In this document: positions 1 through 11,844 of the stretch, piece after piece | How positions within the stretch are numbered: position 1 is the first letter of the stretch | How the letters are laid out: every line of letters starts with the position of its first letter | Assembly (NCBI RefSeq): GCF_050948215.1 | Contig: NC_135149.1 | Span: 6,553,001 to 6,617,000 of the forward strand | Direction: 5' to 3' | DNA from: Halictus rubicundus | Lineage: Eukaryota > Arthropoda > Insecta > Hymenoptera > Halictidae | DNA length: 64,000 nt | Program-made: the position numbers and the translations under genes | The notes under the pieces: generated by a model | What the model saw: only the letters and a program-made list of their open reading frames with translations | Told to the model about the DNA's origin: nothing | The model's database searches: none

Positions 1-1061
1 GTTTCGAGCGCATAGGGTTAATTAAGAAGTACTATTCTAGTCGATTAGAGACAATGTCAACCAACCTGATTGTCGTAAATTTGTTTTGTATGAGTGGAAA
101 AAAACATATTGGCGATAGCATTACGTGATGATCAAAATGTGGTAAATAGTAAATGAACACACTGCTCGTCGATGATATAGAAAAATTGAATAATTAAAAT
201 TCTCATAGAATACATAGAATACATATTTTGATTATAATGGTGCTTATTTTGATTAATCATTTCCATTAAAAAAAAAGTTGTATTTGTTTAATAATGATAC
301 TACTGTTGAATATAAAAAATCGGACATTTTATGTATAATAACCTAATACTAATATATTGAAGATTATTATTATTTAATATATAATACTAGTATGTTAAAA
401 TTTCATTCTCTGATATAAACATTAAAATAATCCATACAAATGATATTGGGTCAGGTTATACAAAATTGTTAAACATTATCTAGTGCTTAATTTTTGATAC
501 TTTTCTTATTCATTTTCCCATCGAAACGTAAGAAGAACATCAATGATTATTATCATTAAGTATTGCATTTTCTCAAAATAGAATGTGAATAATTACTAGA
601 TATTCGTGTCTATTGAAGTGTGATACACATTTATACAGTTCAATAACAACAATATCCGCTACAATTCACCTGAATGGTAAAGTGGTTAACCATTATTATG
701 ACACAAAAGCAATTTGAGGAATGACTCTTCACACTACATTTCGCGATAATTCACTATAAATGAAAATAACATACTGTAACATGCACATGTAATTATAAGC
801 ATGGATAGCTACAATTAATTATTGTGTTTCATGCTCAATGTAAACACGACGTTGTACAAATACAGATGTTTGTATCAAGCATAATATAACCCAATAATAA
901 CAATCATTAATCCCAAATAAATTACTTGCACGATAATAAAATGTAGATTAGTCAAGTAAATTAAGTAAGGAGACTTCAAATTTTAAATATAGTTAAACAA
1001 TTTTGAAAAATACGTGCGTTGATTAATCAATACATTTGGCAAAACGTCACAATGCTATCGT
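1..1061. other. AT-rich non-genic stretch
   Basis: No open frame, splice-flanked exon or RNA gene is visible. The only recognisable item is the mariner-type end described separately at 313-345. Confidence 0.6.
313..345 (-). mobile_element. Mariner-type terminal repeat, solo end
   Basis: The segment reads ATCGGACATTTTATGTATAA followed by TAACCTAA and then TA. Its reverse complement starts TTAGGTTATTATACATAAAA. The same end recurs at about 1672-1703, 5475-5507 and, in opposite orientation, 18274-18306. The shared TTAGGTTGTTGC-type start next to TA is typical of mariner inverted repeats. No partner end or transposase is attached here, so this is a fragment. Confidence 0.5.
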
Positions 1062-1128
1062 CAATATGTGATTTTTACATATCTCTTTCAGTCACAATAT
1101 GTGATTTTTCACATATCTCTTTCAGTCA
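1062..1128. repeat. 33-bp tandem duplication with internal hairpin
   Basis: Two copies of a unit starting CAATATGTGATTTTT and ending CTCTTTCAGTCA stand head to tail, at 1062-1094 and 1095-1128. The second copy keeps the short inverted repeat ATATGTGA/TCACATAT; the first has lost one base of it. Confidence 0.75.
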
Positions 1129-1221
1129 CATTGATTGACGTTGAAATAAGCTTTATTTAAAAGGAAAATTGGATTACCAATTAAAAACAAAAGCTAAGCC
1201 CTTATAAATCAGCTTACAAGA

Positions 1222-1584
1222 GAACATCGGGGACTGATACACTCAGATTTTGATGAAACTTTGCAGAAATATTTATTAGACCTATCTAAGAAAATAACTG
1301 TAATTCGTTCATGCCCGTTTTTCACTTTCAGGGAGATATCAACCCTTTTATCCGAACCGCCCTTTCTATATACACGCCTATAAGTCGTAAACCACAACAA
1401 ATATAAAAAATGGTTCAAATGAAAGTATACCGTTACTTGTTGTTTACGATCTTTCGATGTTTATGACTTATAGACACGTATATAGAAAGGGCGGTTCGGA
1501 TAAAAGGGTTGGTATCTTCCTCAAAGTACATAAATACTTATGTAAAGTTTCGTCAAAATCGGAGTGTAGCAGTCCCCGATGTTC
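1222..1584. mobile_element. Foldback MITE, copy 1
   Basis: The left end has CATCGGGGACTGATACACTC and the right end is its near reverse complement (GAGTGTAGCAGTCCCCGATG). Inside, AACCCTTTTATCCGAACCGC near 1340 is matched in reverse by GCGGTTCGGATAAAAGGGTT near 1490. Nearly the whole 360 bp therefore folds on itself. A diverged 500-bp relative lies at 22386-22890. No transposase is encoded. Open frames across it are by-products of the palindrome. Confidence 0.7.
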
Positions 1585-1639
1585 CATTGTTAGTACCTTG
1601 AAATGATTTATAATAAACCTGTCGTTTCTAGTAGTATTT

Positions 1640-1703
1640 CTTGATCAAAACGCTTCGTAACATTCGCATTCTAAAATCGGACATTTCATGAGCAACAACC
1701 TAA
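1640..1703 (-). mobile_element. Mariner-type end fragment
   Basis: ATCGGACATTTCATGAGCAA then CAACCTAA runs up to TA at 1704-1705. The sequence inside the end (about 1640-1672) resembles that at 5430-5475, so both come from one mariner family. The opposite end and the transposase are missing. Confidence 0.5.
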
Positions 1704-1709
1704 TATTTT

Positions 1710-2620
1710 ATTTCGCAATTAATGAAATTGCAAACATAATTCCAAACGATTGAATGACATTGTTTATGTAAGGTCATATTGTGAAAAAAATCGCACAGAG
1801 TCTACATTTTAATCTTGTTCGCATAAGGCATAAGGCAACACAAATATATTCGCAATCTAATCACACCATATGTTTCTACAGTAAAAAGTCATCATTACAC
1901 GGCGAGGAGATGCACAGTTACAGTGTTTTTCGTTGCTAATTAAAGAGGCAGAGACATTTACATTTACATTTACAGGGCCGTCATTATTTTTCATTTACTG
2001 TTACTCGGTGCTATTTTCCCGTGTTGTTGTTAAACGTCGTTTCATACCAGATAGTAATGCAGTACTTAGTAATCTGATTATTAGGACAAGCGATTATTGG
2101 GGGGGCTGTTCCGCGTGATAATGACACCGATCGCGTTTTAAACGGGGAATAACGGGGACCATTATTTCTTTGCATTAGTTATGATACAACCGATCGCCGG
2201 GATCGAATCGCGTTACAGGTTCGTTAGCCGACGATTTAGCAAAATTCAGCGCATTTACCGGTGGGTTTACCAGTCCTGGCCATCGCAATCCCGCTTTCTC
2301 GGACCCGATCAAACTCTGTTTCACGCACGCGAATATTTGTATTTTCGATCCGGCGAATTTCCATGCGATTTCACGCATTAAATATGAATTTGATTCGTGC
2401 AATTGGAATCATTACGGTTCGTTACAAGAATCATAAACGATCGCGCCTGATTCCCACGAATTTTTCCTATCGAATATTCTGCACTCGTGAGCTTCAATAT
2501 TTCGAGCACGGTATTGTTCCAACGCATTATTACCTTCCCTTATGATCTCGCTCGCAATAATGGTCGTTAGAGTAACGATATCTCTGATTTTGTAGGAAAA
2601 AACAGGCATCGAAGTGAATA
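1710..2620. other. Non-genic; GC rises after 2090
   Basis: AT-rich DNA gives way at about 2090 to a 450-bp patch with frequent CpG and a run of seven G near 2100. Short open frames overlap here on both strands without a recognisable protein or splice sites. Confidence 0.5.
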
Positions 2621-3073
2621 CAGTGTCTACTCGATATATGTCCAAAACACAGGTCTGGCCAGGGACATATGTCGGCTGAAAGACACTATTCTTTGATACA
2701 TTGCCGAATGTATTAGGGGAAACCATAAGTAATCTATTATTTTTAAATCTAAAACAAACTATGTAGTAAATTCAAGTTTTTATTTCTTAATTTATTATAT
2801 AATCTCCATCATTATCAAGGACAGTTTGCCACTCGGTCGCCGAGGAGTGTAAACATAATACGGATCGGGTGCAAAACGGAACAAAACTTCTTTATTTTTC
2901 ATTATTTTTTATGGAACTTTCACCAACATATTCGTGGCATTTTTAGAATGAAAATTATACTAATTATGATATAATTCCGATGAGATTTACTTGTGTAATG
3001 AACCCCGCGTCAGTGGGGATAGTTCTGGGACTATATCGGCTAGACATTTGAGACATATATCAAGTAAAGACTG
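2621..3073. mobile_element. 453-bp TA-flanked MITE, ACAGT family, copy 1
   Basis: The left end CAGTGTCTACTCGATATATG and the right end (reverse complement CAGTCTTTACTTGATATATG) are inverted repeats flanked by TA at 2619-2620 and 3074-3075. That is the signature of a Tc1/mariner-type non-autonomous element. Shorter relatives are at 22963-23124 and 61167-61403, and one end is at 51667. A block at 2876-2960 belongs to a different MITE family (see 11845-12215), so this copy is composite. Confidence 0.7.
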
Positions 3074-3075
3074 TA

Positions 3076-5379
3076 TTTCGTTTTTTTTTTTAATTCTATG
3101 TTTCGTTTCATGGAAACAGATAGTTGAGAATTTTTTAAAAATATGATCTTATGAGATAGATATTTTGGAATCTGTACAAAGAATAAAATAATGGTCTGTT
3201 AAAACCTCCGTATGTTCTGTTAAAATCTGTAAAAATATTATTGTGTTTTAAGAAAACATGTTATTTTGGAACATTTATTAAAAAAGGTTCCATAAAGGTA
3301 TCATTGAGATTCAAGCTGTCAGTTATCTGTGTAAATATTGCAAACATATCATTAGACAACGGATTTTATGCATTTATGATAAAAATGTGTAAATTTAAGA
3401 CAGTAAAAACATTAAAAGAATTTGAAAGTACTGTTATATTATTTTCAACCTATCAAACGTATTAAGAAAGAAAGTGAATTTCTATTTCACTCCTGTTTGT
3501 TGCAATTCAGGCAGCAAATTTTTATTTTGATATTTTAAATGTAATTTAATTATGTAATATTGTCGTCGTACTATCCACTGAATATAATTCAGGCGATGAT
3601 TCAACGATCGACAATTCTTTGAATATCAACGAATACAGTATCTTTTTACATTTTATAAATTCTTTTCCAATTAAAAGTACTGCATTCCAGAGTTTTTCTT
3701 CATCCATTTACATTATAACTTATAACACAAGCACGTTTTATAAAAAAAGTTCTACAGCCCGTGTTTTTAACAGAACCTATCAAAAAGTTCTGTTCCAGGA
3801 TAAAATAATAATTCTGTTAGCTTTACCAATATTAACCTGCCAAAACTGTGAATACGTGACATGGGTTTTGATTTAGATTCTCCTCAATTCAACATAAAAA
3901 TGTGTATTTTTATCATAATTTAGATAGAATCGACATCACCAGGATTACTTCCGTATATTAATACGGTACATTAGTAGCTAATAGAAGGAAAAGGAATTCT
4001 ATGTTCCTTTAAAGTAACATAGTCCAAACATTAAATATGGACAACATTCTAAAGTAGAAGTATTGATTGACACTCGTCTTTGATAAATTGTATTTCGAAG
4101 ATATATGATGCTACAGATAAAGCAGGAGGTTAATAATATAATGATTAATTTGTCTCGAATTTAGACTGGTGCAAATTTAATTATCAATTTTAATTATCAA
4201 TTTTAAATGTGGTACAATTTTTAGCGACGAGTGGGCTGTGGATTTTATATGTTGTTCATATTTTATTAGGTTGGTGTAAAAATAGTTGCTGAATGCATTC
4301 GTTTTGTGTTAAAAATATTTGTTCCGACAAATTTTATTGCATATATTGCTCATCTGTTGCAAAATACTAAAAATTAGTTGTAAAATACAAAGTAAAAGAA
4401 TTCGGTTATTATATCCATACGAATATAATATAAATTATCTCGAACTATAAACCGGAAAATACGAGTTAACTCGTCGGTTATGTTAGCTAGCATTTTATTT
4501 TTCATTCGACCAGTAGATTTGAACTTAATACTGTTATATTATCCATATTAACTAAGTATATCGAATTTGTGCTTTTTTTTGTAAAATGATCAATTATATC
4601 ACATGAATTGCGTTCACGTTGAATTATAACTTTGAAAATAATTTCTAACTTTTCTGGGTGAAGAATCACCCCGTTCACAGGATGTAATGAAGATATATTT
4701 AGCTTTTCATATTATCCGTGACCTTTTGCAGTTCTCAATAGTTCTTAACTTTTTAATAAGTTCCTGTTCATTTCATATTCCCATAAATTTTTCACTGTTA
4801 AAGTAAGTTTGTGCACTGTCGATTAAAATTATCAACCCAGGACTGATGATCAATAAAAAATTATGACATTTACACAGATTTCATTAACTTTTAATTTTGC
4901 ATTAGTCTATTTCTATTCTGGTCTGCTAACCATAATCTTCAACCAAGATTTTTCTTTTTTTGCAGTTTCACAAAGCATATGTATTTAAAAATATGTCTGC
5001 AGGAGGATTTGTTTAAATTCGTAAGAATAACGAAGATATAGATGTTCGAAGACCGCAGCTCTCATTATACACTGATGGTCAGAGCATTGAATGCATTTTA
5101 TTACACAAATTACAATATAAATATTCGTAATAATATTACAATCTAAAAAGTTCAATAAATATCGATATACTTCTAGAAATCAAAATTCGAAATGCCGACA
5201 CTTCGTTAAGTTATTAATTAAAATGCTTCTTCACTTCTTAATTTCAGCTCAATGGAACGGCTGGAATTGTGTCAGCTAATAAGGCGTTGTTTTATATGCC
5301 CCTTTTCAAGGAGCTATATATAACTCCTACAATTTTAACTATTTTGACTTAAAAAAATTACATTGTATAGTTCAAATGA
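3076..5379. other. AT-rich non-genic stretch
   Basis: No exon, RNA gene or tandem array is visible. A lone mariner-like end lies at 4266-4291. Open frames at 3241-3465 and 3619-3876 have the composition expected of AT-rich DNA and match no protein I recognise. Confidence 0.5.
4266..4291 (+). mobile_element. Mariner-like left end, solo
   Basis: TTAGGTTGGTGTAAAAATAG follows TA at 4264-4265 and resembles the conserved start of mariner inverted repeats. No right end was found in the next 2 kb. Confidence 0.35.
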
Positions 5380-5507
5380 TAGAAACCTCGATGCAAAACA
5401 GTCGTCCGATTTCTTTACAAAAATTTCCAAATCTTTGCAAAATGATGCTCTAAACACTTCATAACGTTTGCAGTCTAAAATCGAACATTTCATACGCAAC
5501 AACCTAA
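5380..5507 (-). mobile_element. Mariner-type end fragment
   Basis: On the minus strand the segment starts TTAGGTTGTTGCGTATGAAA at 5507 and continues through about 100 bp of sub-terminal sequence related to the fragment at 1640-1703. An open frame crossing it (5335-5655, minus) is not a recognisable protein. Confidence 0.5.
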
Positions 5508-5559
5508 CGTTTTCAACGAACCCAACAAATCTCGAATGGACAGGAACAAGCTTTAAAAT

Positions 5560-6060
5560 ACAGAAGGGTTCGGCAAGCCGTGAATCCAACTGATATAAAA
5601 TCAATCGAACCACGCCGGCTTTATTTACTTTTAATTTCCCCGGATCGGCCTCCACTATTCCCGAGGTTGCCCGAAGAGTTGGATACCGAGGTCAGAGGCG
5701 TACAGCTTTCCGAGAAGGTCGCGATCTAGATCTTGACTTGTGCGAAACCAGTTTGCGAGGTCGCCGAGCTGCTTGTTGCAACACCATCTTCCAGGCTACT
5801 GACCCCCCCCCCCCCCTGTGTGTGTTTGCGTTCGGATCGCCGAGAGCGCGCGGCACAATTTCACGGATTAACCGCGTCAGTATTAATCTGTCCCCAATCG
5901 AATTTTTTGTTTCTTCCGCGTTACTTGCCTCCTTTCTCGCGAATTCGATACGTTGATCAAGGATACCAATTATTGCAATCGAACAGCAGGTTAAGCGGCG
6001 AACGGCCATGAATGGTGAAAGCAACGAAATTAGTTTCATTTTTTGATGAATTCTGTCTCC
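5560..6060. other. GC-rich island with C14 tract
   Basis: This CpG-containing island includes a run of 14 C at 5803-5816. Overlapping open frames on both strands (for example 5692-6063, minus) show no domain that I recognise, no convincing start context and no splice sites. It could be a regulatory element or an unrecognised untranslated exon. Confidence 0.4.
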
Positions 6061-6399
6061 CAACAGAGACGATACTTTCCATGATCGACTTCATAAAATC
6101 GCAATAAACATGGCAATTTAGGTAACGCGTACATTTGTCGACATTATTATGTCTGTTAATGGTTCTTTTATTGAATAATGTAAGTAACATGTGAAGTGAA
6201 ATTTAATTGATTAAATTGAGAAATTAATTTTTTTTAATGTTGAGAGTTGTGTTTGTTTTTATAAATCTTATGCAAAAAAGTAAAGAAATGTTTATATCGT
6301 TTTATTCTTATTCTGTGTTCTCTCTTTAAAAGATCTCATACAAGGAGACTGTGTATCTGCGATTGTAAACTGTAATTATCTTTGCTGTTTAATTGCAAG

Positions 6400-6690
6400 T
6401 TTCATGTACTCGTAATGTAAGATTTTAAACATAAAAAGTAAATGAACTTCTAGGTTTCATTAAAAGTTTCATAATATTCATATTAAAAGATTTTATGTAG
6501 TAGATAAAGTAAATGAACCTTCATGTTAATTCATTCAAAGTTTCATATAATTCATATTGCAAAGTTGTACACAGAAAAAGTACACGGACACCCACGTTAT
6601 TTCATTGAAAGTTTCGTTTATCCGTATTCAAAGATTTTGTCCAAAAAGAAATAAATAAACTTCCATACTATCTCATTAAAACTTCTGTTT
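6400..6690. repeat. Degenerate tandem repeat, about 70-bp unit
   Basis: About four diverged copies share the pattern AAGTAAATGAACTT, then TTCATTAAAAGTTTCAT, then an A-rich spacer ending near AAGATTTT. Copies start near 6435, 6506, 6575 and 6648. Confidence 0.6.
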
Positions 6691-6699
6691 ATTAAATTC

Positions 6700-7389
6700 G
6701 TGTAATATATTTAGCAAACACAAATGATCAATTTTTCTCGAACTATAATTTGCCTGAAAGGAACACGCTGTAGCGGATAATATGCGTTCGTGCAGCGAGA
6801 AAATTATACACGAGATAAATGTATCTCCTAAACGAATAATGAAGGAGTATTTATAGGTACTATTAAGCACTGCTTATTAATAAATATTTGGAGTTGAAGT
6901 ATATTCACTTTTAATTCATTTATTACTGGTTGGTCGTTACATTCAGTAGCACGCTTCATGAATATGATTGATTTAAATTATAGTTCTTGACAGAAGGTCA
7001 TGTAACAAATAATTAAATTCATAAACGTATCTTATATTTTTCTTTCATCTAACTAATCCGTTTATAAAAATTTACTTTCTCTTTGTAACCAGACTAAAAT
7101 AAAAAAAATAGAAACACTAGCTATGCGAATTAACTATGTGCATTTACATTATACTGCAATATTTAGAAAAACCTCGAAAATGTGTAAGTATGAATGTGAG
7201 AATTAGCATAAAGGTCCACAGTTTAAATATGGGAAATAATATTCATATTATACATATTTATCTATTTTTATAATAATTTCAATGAGTTGGAAATAATACA
7301 ACAAATAAAAATAATATAACGATTCTACTATTTTGCGTTTGATGTGCTCGTTCTTATCATAAGTGCAAGTCTACTTATTACAGACTATT
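6700..7389. other. AT-rich non-genic stretch
   Basis: I see nothing supportable here. Confidence 0.5.
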
Positions 7390-7860
7390 AATCTTGATGC
7401 ATTTATTACAGAACTTCACTGTATCATATCCAATAAAGTCTATTAAAATCAAAATTTCTACAAGCTTAATAGTATTTCTCCTTTATGTACAAAATTCCAC
7501 GGAATTGAATTTATTAAATTCCAATAAAATACACATTTTTACTATAATTAGGATTATTATATTTATTACAAAATTCCACAGAATTAAATCTGCTACAATC
7601 CAATAAAATACAAATTTTCAAAATAAAATACAAATAAAATAATCATTTATATTTATTTCAGAATGATTATACTTATTACAAAATTCCACTAAATTAAATC
7701 TAGTAAAATCCAATGAAATACAAATTTTACTCAATATTCTCCTTTATCTGGCAAATCATTTATATTTATTACAAAATTCCATTGAAAATTAAATCTAGTA
7801 GAATCCAATAACATACAAATTTTTACAGACTCGTCATTCTCCTTTATCTAGTAAATCGCT
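7390..7860. repeat. Degenerate tandem repeat, about 80-110 bp unit
   Basis: The motif ATTACAAAATTCCAC, followed by a run like AATTAAATCTAGTAAAATCC and AATACAAATTTT, recurs near 7487, 7565, 7675 and 7770. Spacing is uneven, as in an old array with indels. Confidence 0.65.
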
Positions 7861-7879
7861 TAAATAAATTTCTTTTAAA

Positions 7880-8450
7880 TGAGAACGTACAATTCTCGTT
7901 TCAAGTAATTGCTACTTGAAAACGAGGAGTTGCGTCCACTCTGCTTGTACATAACCACAAACAATCGTATTCGTATGTAGTTGGCGGGGTCATTTGCCTA
8001 ACGTTTCCATTTCAAGGACAGCGGCAATTGCATACTGTCCATTTTCTGCGTTTCCTCAGACTCACGTGGTAACGGTCTGATAACGTGCAACCGGAAGACT
8101 GTCAATACCGGCGAGACAGTCATTCAAGTCGATAGAAGTCGGGCAGCAGCGGCATCGTGCATTACTCAATCTAACGGTGCCCGACGGTGTACGTTTAAGA
8201 CACGTCATTCACGTGCTTCGTAATTGAGCTAGATTCATGCTGTCGATTCAGACAGGCAGTTTCGATTCGAAAGCATACCAGAAATTCATTCTCTGACGCG
8301 ATGAAAATGCACGCGACGCTGGTACATATTGTTAAAAGCGTTCGACGCTCTGTAATTACTATTACGCTGCGTGGGTGAATCGTTTAGGGTTCTTGTAACC
8401 CGAAGAGGCCATTGCTCAGCTAAATGATTTGCTTCTTTTGATTGTAGTGG
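7880..8450. other. GC-rich, CpG-containing island
   Basis: Composition changes sharply between AT-rich flanks. A minus-strand donor-like site (CCAC then GTGAGTCTG, at about 8061-8067) is present, but no strong acceptor pairs with it, so I do not call an exon. It may be regulatory or part of an untranslated exon. Confidence 0.35.
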
Positions 8451-9222
8451 TTATAGGTTAGAATAGATTTTGGATTTTATATATTTGTAGTAAATACAGC
8501 TGTCTAAAATTAACTATTTACAGTTGAAAACAAAACTATCTAAAATTTCACCGTATGTAAAATTAAAGGAACTTTAAAAATAAAATTTTTAAGTAGACAT
8601 GTTCGATCAGTCTACACCCGGGATAAACTAAATATTGTATTATTAACTGGACATTGAATCATGATGAAACTTTCAGATAAAATTGATCAAATATGAATGT
8701 CAGTACTTCCATTTTACAATGATTTTTCTGTTATCAATATTTATTTATTTATGTCTGAAACGTGGAATTCCATTTCCTTATAATAAATAAATTACTAATA
8801 ACAAAATGATCTTGATGATATAGGTCTGTATAAATTATGTTTAGCGGTCATAGATAAGGCTAAATTATATTTTTTATAATATTTTCGGCGAACACAACTG
8901 TCTAAAATTTACTGTGATTAAAATGAAGGATCTTAACACGTTGAATGCCACACCAATGCCCACAAGAATCAAATAAAATCAAAACAATTTATTTAATAAT
9001 ACAAGAATAAGAAAGATAATATTTGTTATAATAATGATTTTTTTGTTATATCCTCACACCTCGTAGATCCTAATAAAATTTGATTTAGTATATAGTATTC
9101 CAATAGATTAATTAATTTCAACTTATATTATTTATTTATATATATTTCCATACATTTTCGTTCTCATTTTTTTAAGTACAAATTATTCTGATTAATCATA
9201 AATTATTTTATTCATGCTGCAG
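8451..9222. other. AT-rich; one TTAA-type transposon end
   Basis: At 8933 TTAA is followed by CACGTTGAATGCCAC, which closely matches the left end of the TTAA element at 48162-48396. No matching right end was found, so this is an end fragment. Nothing else is supported before the candidate exon at 9223. Confidence 0.4.
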
Positions 9223-9291
9223 GAAAAACCATTGGAACTTTTTGCAAGTAGGATTAATTCTAGACCCGTAACATCCAGGCATTATTACATG
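9223..9291 (+). CDS. Candidate 69-bp internal exon, product unknown
   Basis: A possible protein-coding exon of a gene whose other exons are not in view. It follows a good acceptor (TTTTATTCATGCTGCAG at 9206-9222, with a plausible branch point in the CTGATTAATC upstream) and ends at a consensus donor (CATG then GTGAGT at 9292). The length is 23 codons and one frame is open throughout (phase 0 on both sides); the other two frames contain stops. The peptide begins EKPLELFASR and ends TSRHYYM; I do not recognise it. It lies in AT-rich sequence, where a frame open for 23 codons is mildly unlikely but far from proof. It could instead be a cryptic site pair or part of a transposon. Confidence 0.3.
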
Positions 9292-9701
9292 GTGAGTCTC
9301 CTGATTACATTACTTTAATCATACACGCAGTAGCTGCTTCTTTTTTTCTTTTCATCCAATTATAATATAATTTTTTTACAATTTCGTAGAAACCATATTA
9401 AACATACTAAAGTAAAATGATACTAGTTTGTTCATAAAATTGTACACCATTTTTTCATATCAAATTTACCCTTATCATCAAAGGAATACTTGCTGTGGTA
9501 AATTCGGACTTTCCAGTTTCAATTTTATAAATTAAATTTCATTTCCTTGGTGTTGGGTATAAACTGACGACACTGGTGACACGTAACATAATATATTTGC
9601 AATAAACAACTTATCAGCTGTGTATATAAATATAAATATAAATATAGTCAACTGATTTACAAAACTAAATTGCACGAGCACATGGAAAGTGTGTAACATT
9701 A

Positions 9702-11081
9702 GGGTGGCTCTTATTTACTCTTGACGAAAATTTTTTTCAAAATTTTGTCCCCCCCCCCCCCCCGGATTCTTCCAATTAATAAAAAAGGAATCTATGCGAA
9801 GTTTGAGTTCGATCGGATAACAGAAAAACATGCTCCTTGGCCCTTAAACATTAGTATAATTAATTAAATGTTCAGAAAATTGTTTGTTCCGAATATCTTC
9901 TAGTTTATTCACTGTGTCGAAAAATATGTTCAACAAAACGTTTATATTGGATTATTTATTTTTTTCCGTAAAACAAACGGTTTTCAAAAAAATTGAGAAA
10001 AATTTCAGACCAAAAAAAAAAATCCGTCCTACGGATTTGGAACGTGATTGTCTTTATAAGACTTTTACCCTTGATAAAGTGGAACCTGAAAATTTTTTTG
10101 ACTTATAATAAAAAAATATGCAATTTCCTGTAAAATAATGTGCAACTAAAAAAAAGTAAGTTCCGCAAGTTAAAAAAATGCACATTTTTCGTTGATATTT
10201 ATTGATAAAAGATAATGAAAATATCTTTAGTTTTCAAATTTCAAAACAAATTTTTTGATTTTGGTCTGACATTTTTCTCAATTCTTTTGAAAACCGTCAC
10301 TCGTCTAGATGTACAAGTTTTGTTGAACATATTTTTCGATACAGTCAATAATTTAGAGAATATTTGAGAAAGATAATTTCATGAGCATTTAATTAATTAT
10401 TTTAGTGTTTAAGGGGCCGGGGCACGTTTTCCCGTTATCCGCAGGTGCTCAAACTTTGCACAGATTTTTTTTATTAAGGGCCCGGGATAGTCACGTGACT
10501 TTTTAATTAATAATTTCCATTCACAGCCTTCAGACACAGACTTAAGATCCGTCTTGGTCTTGATCCGACTGGTCTTAAGTCTGTGACTAAACTTGTCACA
10601 TTTTTTGCTCTGTATTATCGATATTATGAATTCCGACGCCAGAAACGTGCTTCAAGTTTTTCGCTTTATTTCGCAGAGAATCAAGACAAAATATAGCTCA
10701 ATTTGCAGCTAGAGATATTTTCTAGTGCGCGCTGCTGTCGATTTCATCCAGAAAACTCATCCAATGGCATAAAAATGCTTGGATTCCACGGCATGCACAT
10801 CGTCAAAAAATTTTCGGCTTACTTCTAACGCTTATATTACCAAACATGTATCAGCAATATCTCGCGCACTACATTGAACCTTCCTCTTTCGAATGAACCG
10901 TTTACCAGTGACAAAATATTCTTATTTAAGGACGAAAACTTGAAGCACGTAAAACCATTTTTTGGCGGTAATGAGTCACTCTACCTTATCGCGAATCTAC
11001 GGAGACCGGTCCCTTAATTGGAACAATCCTGGGAGGAGGGGGACACAAACAAAATTCAAAAGTCAAAAATAAGAGCCACCC
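9702..11081. mobile_element. 1.38-kb TA-flanked non-autonomous DNA transposon
   Basis: The ends GGGTGGCTCTTATTT and its reverse complement (AAATAAGAGCCACCC) are flanked by TA at 9700-9701 and 11082-11083. The left half (about 9760-10475) is itself a foldback: GTTCGATCGGATAACAG near 9810 is mirrored by GTTATCCGCAGGTGCTC near 10435, and the AATTAATTAAATG/CATTTAATTAATT pair lies inside it. A C15 run is at 9749-9763. No transposase is encoded; the open frame at 9884-10108 lies inside the foldback and resembles no protein I know. The right third carries a hairpin at 10535-10585. TA target duplication suggests Tc1/mariner-type mobilisation, though the family is uncertain. Confidence 0.75.
10535..10585. 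other. 13-bp hairpin inside the 1.38-kb element
   Basis: CACAGACTTAAGA at 10535-10547 is perfectly complementary to TCTTAAGTCTGTG at 10573-10585, with a 25-bp loop. Confidence 0.8.
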
Positions 11082-11139
11082 TAGTGTAACAGATGTTACA
11101 CTAATGCCACTAATTTCTCACGCATCTGCTGCGACTGCC

Positions 11140-11822
11140 AATAACTACCTCGTCATCGTAATCCTGATCAGACCTTTCCTACATTCTGCTATACACGTAC
11201 GATGCATAGTTAGGGGCAATGTTGGACGGTAGCTTTCAAGAGGTGATGCGGGTCATTCTGTGCGTATAACAGTACGAGCCTCTAATATAAACCCGCGAGG
11301 CGAAGTCTGCGAGTCAATTCTCTAAACTTGACGCAGTTCGCAGTTCGCGGGGATATAGTTGAAACCCGTCTCTCTCTTTCGAGAGAGAGGTCGCTAGTGA
11401 CACGGCGGCAGAGCCGTTGGAATAAAGCATAGAGTCGTGCGGGCGCGATTGAAATCAGTCATAAGGTCGTGCCGGTAGAGTGCAGTTCGCACGATCGTCG
11501 GCAATTCGAGCACCGTTAAGTCCTGCAAGTCTATTTCACGTGGCCCCGCAATGTCTCTTCGGGATACTTGCACATACCGCATGATCGCTCTCGCCCGACG
11601 TAACACGTCCCCGGTGTTTGTGCCGAGAGTTCGATGCCCGACACCCGGCGTCGTTCGTTCCCTCCCCTCCCACTTAATCGTTTATTTAACCCCCACCCCT
11701 CGCCCTTTCCTCTCTCCCCTTGTCCCGTGATCGTTCCTTCGTCCCATTTCTCCGTTTCTTCTTCGATACTCGAACACGATGTCTCGATTTATGAGACAGA
11801 AATGTGTGCGCGATACTCGTGA
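11140..11822 (+). other. GC-rich island downstream of a TATA/initiator pair
   Basis: This CpG-rich island could hold a 5' untranslated exon if the promoter at 11286 is real. Short repeats such as CGCAGTTCGCAGTTCGCGG occur near 11332. Open frames on both strands (11394-11606 minus, 11634-11822 plus) have low-complexity products and no recognised domain. Confidence 0.35.
11286..11319 (+). promoter_or_regulatory. Candidate core promoter (TATA + initiator)
   Basis: TATAAA at 11286-11291 is followed by the initiator-like TCAATT at 11314-11319. Its A lies 30 bp from the first T of the box, the usual arthropod spacing. The site opens a GC-rich island. No downstream coding exon is recognised. Confidence 0.35.
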
Positions 11823-11844
11823 GAAAATCTGTATTCGTTTATAT

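Noticed and set aside
1062..1128. CRISPR-like repeat pair
   Set aside because: There are only two adjacent copies with no spacer, in a eukaryotic context. It is a simple tandem duplication.
8030..8067. Minus-strand exon ending at a GTGAGT donor
   Set aside because: The donor-like site is good, but the only nearby acceptor has a weak pyrimidine tract and would give about 35 bp.
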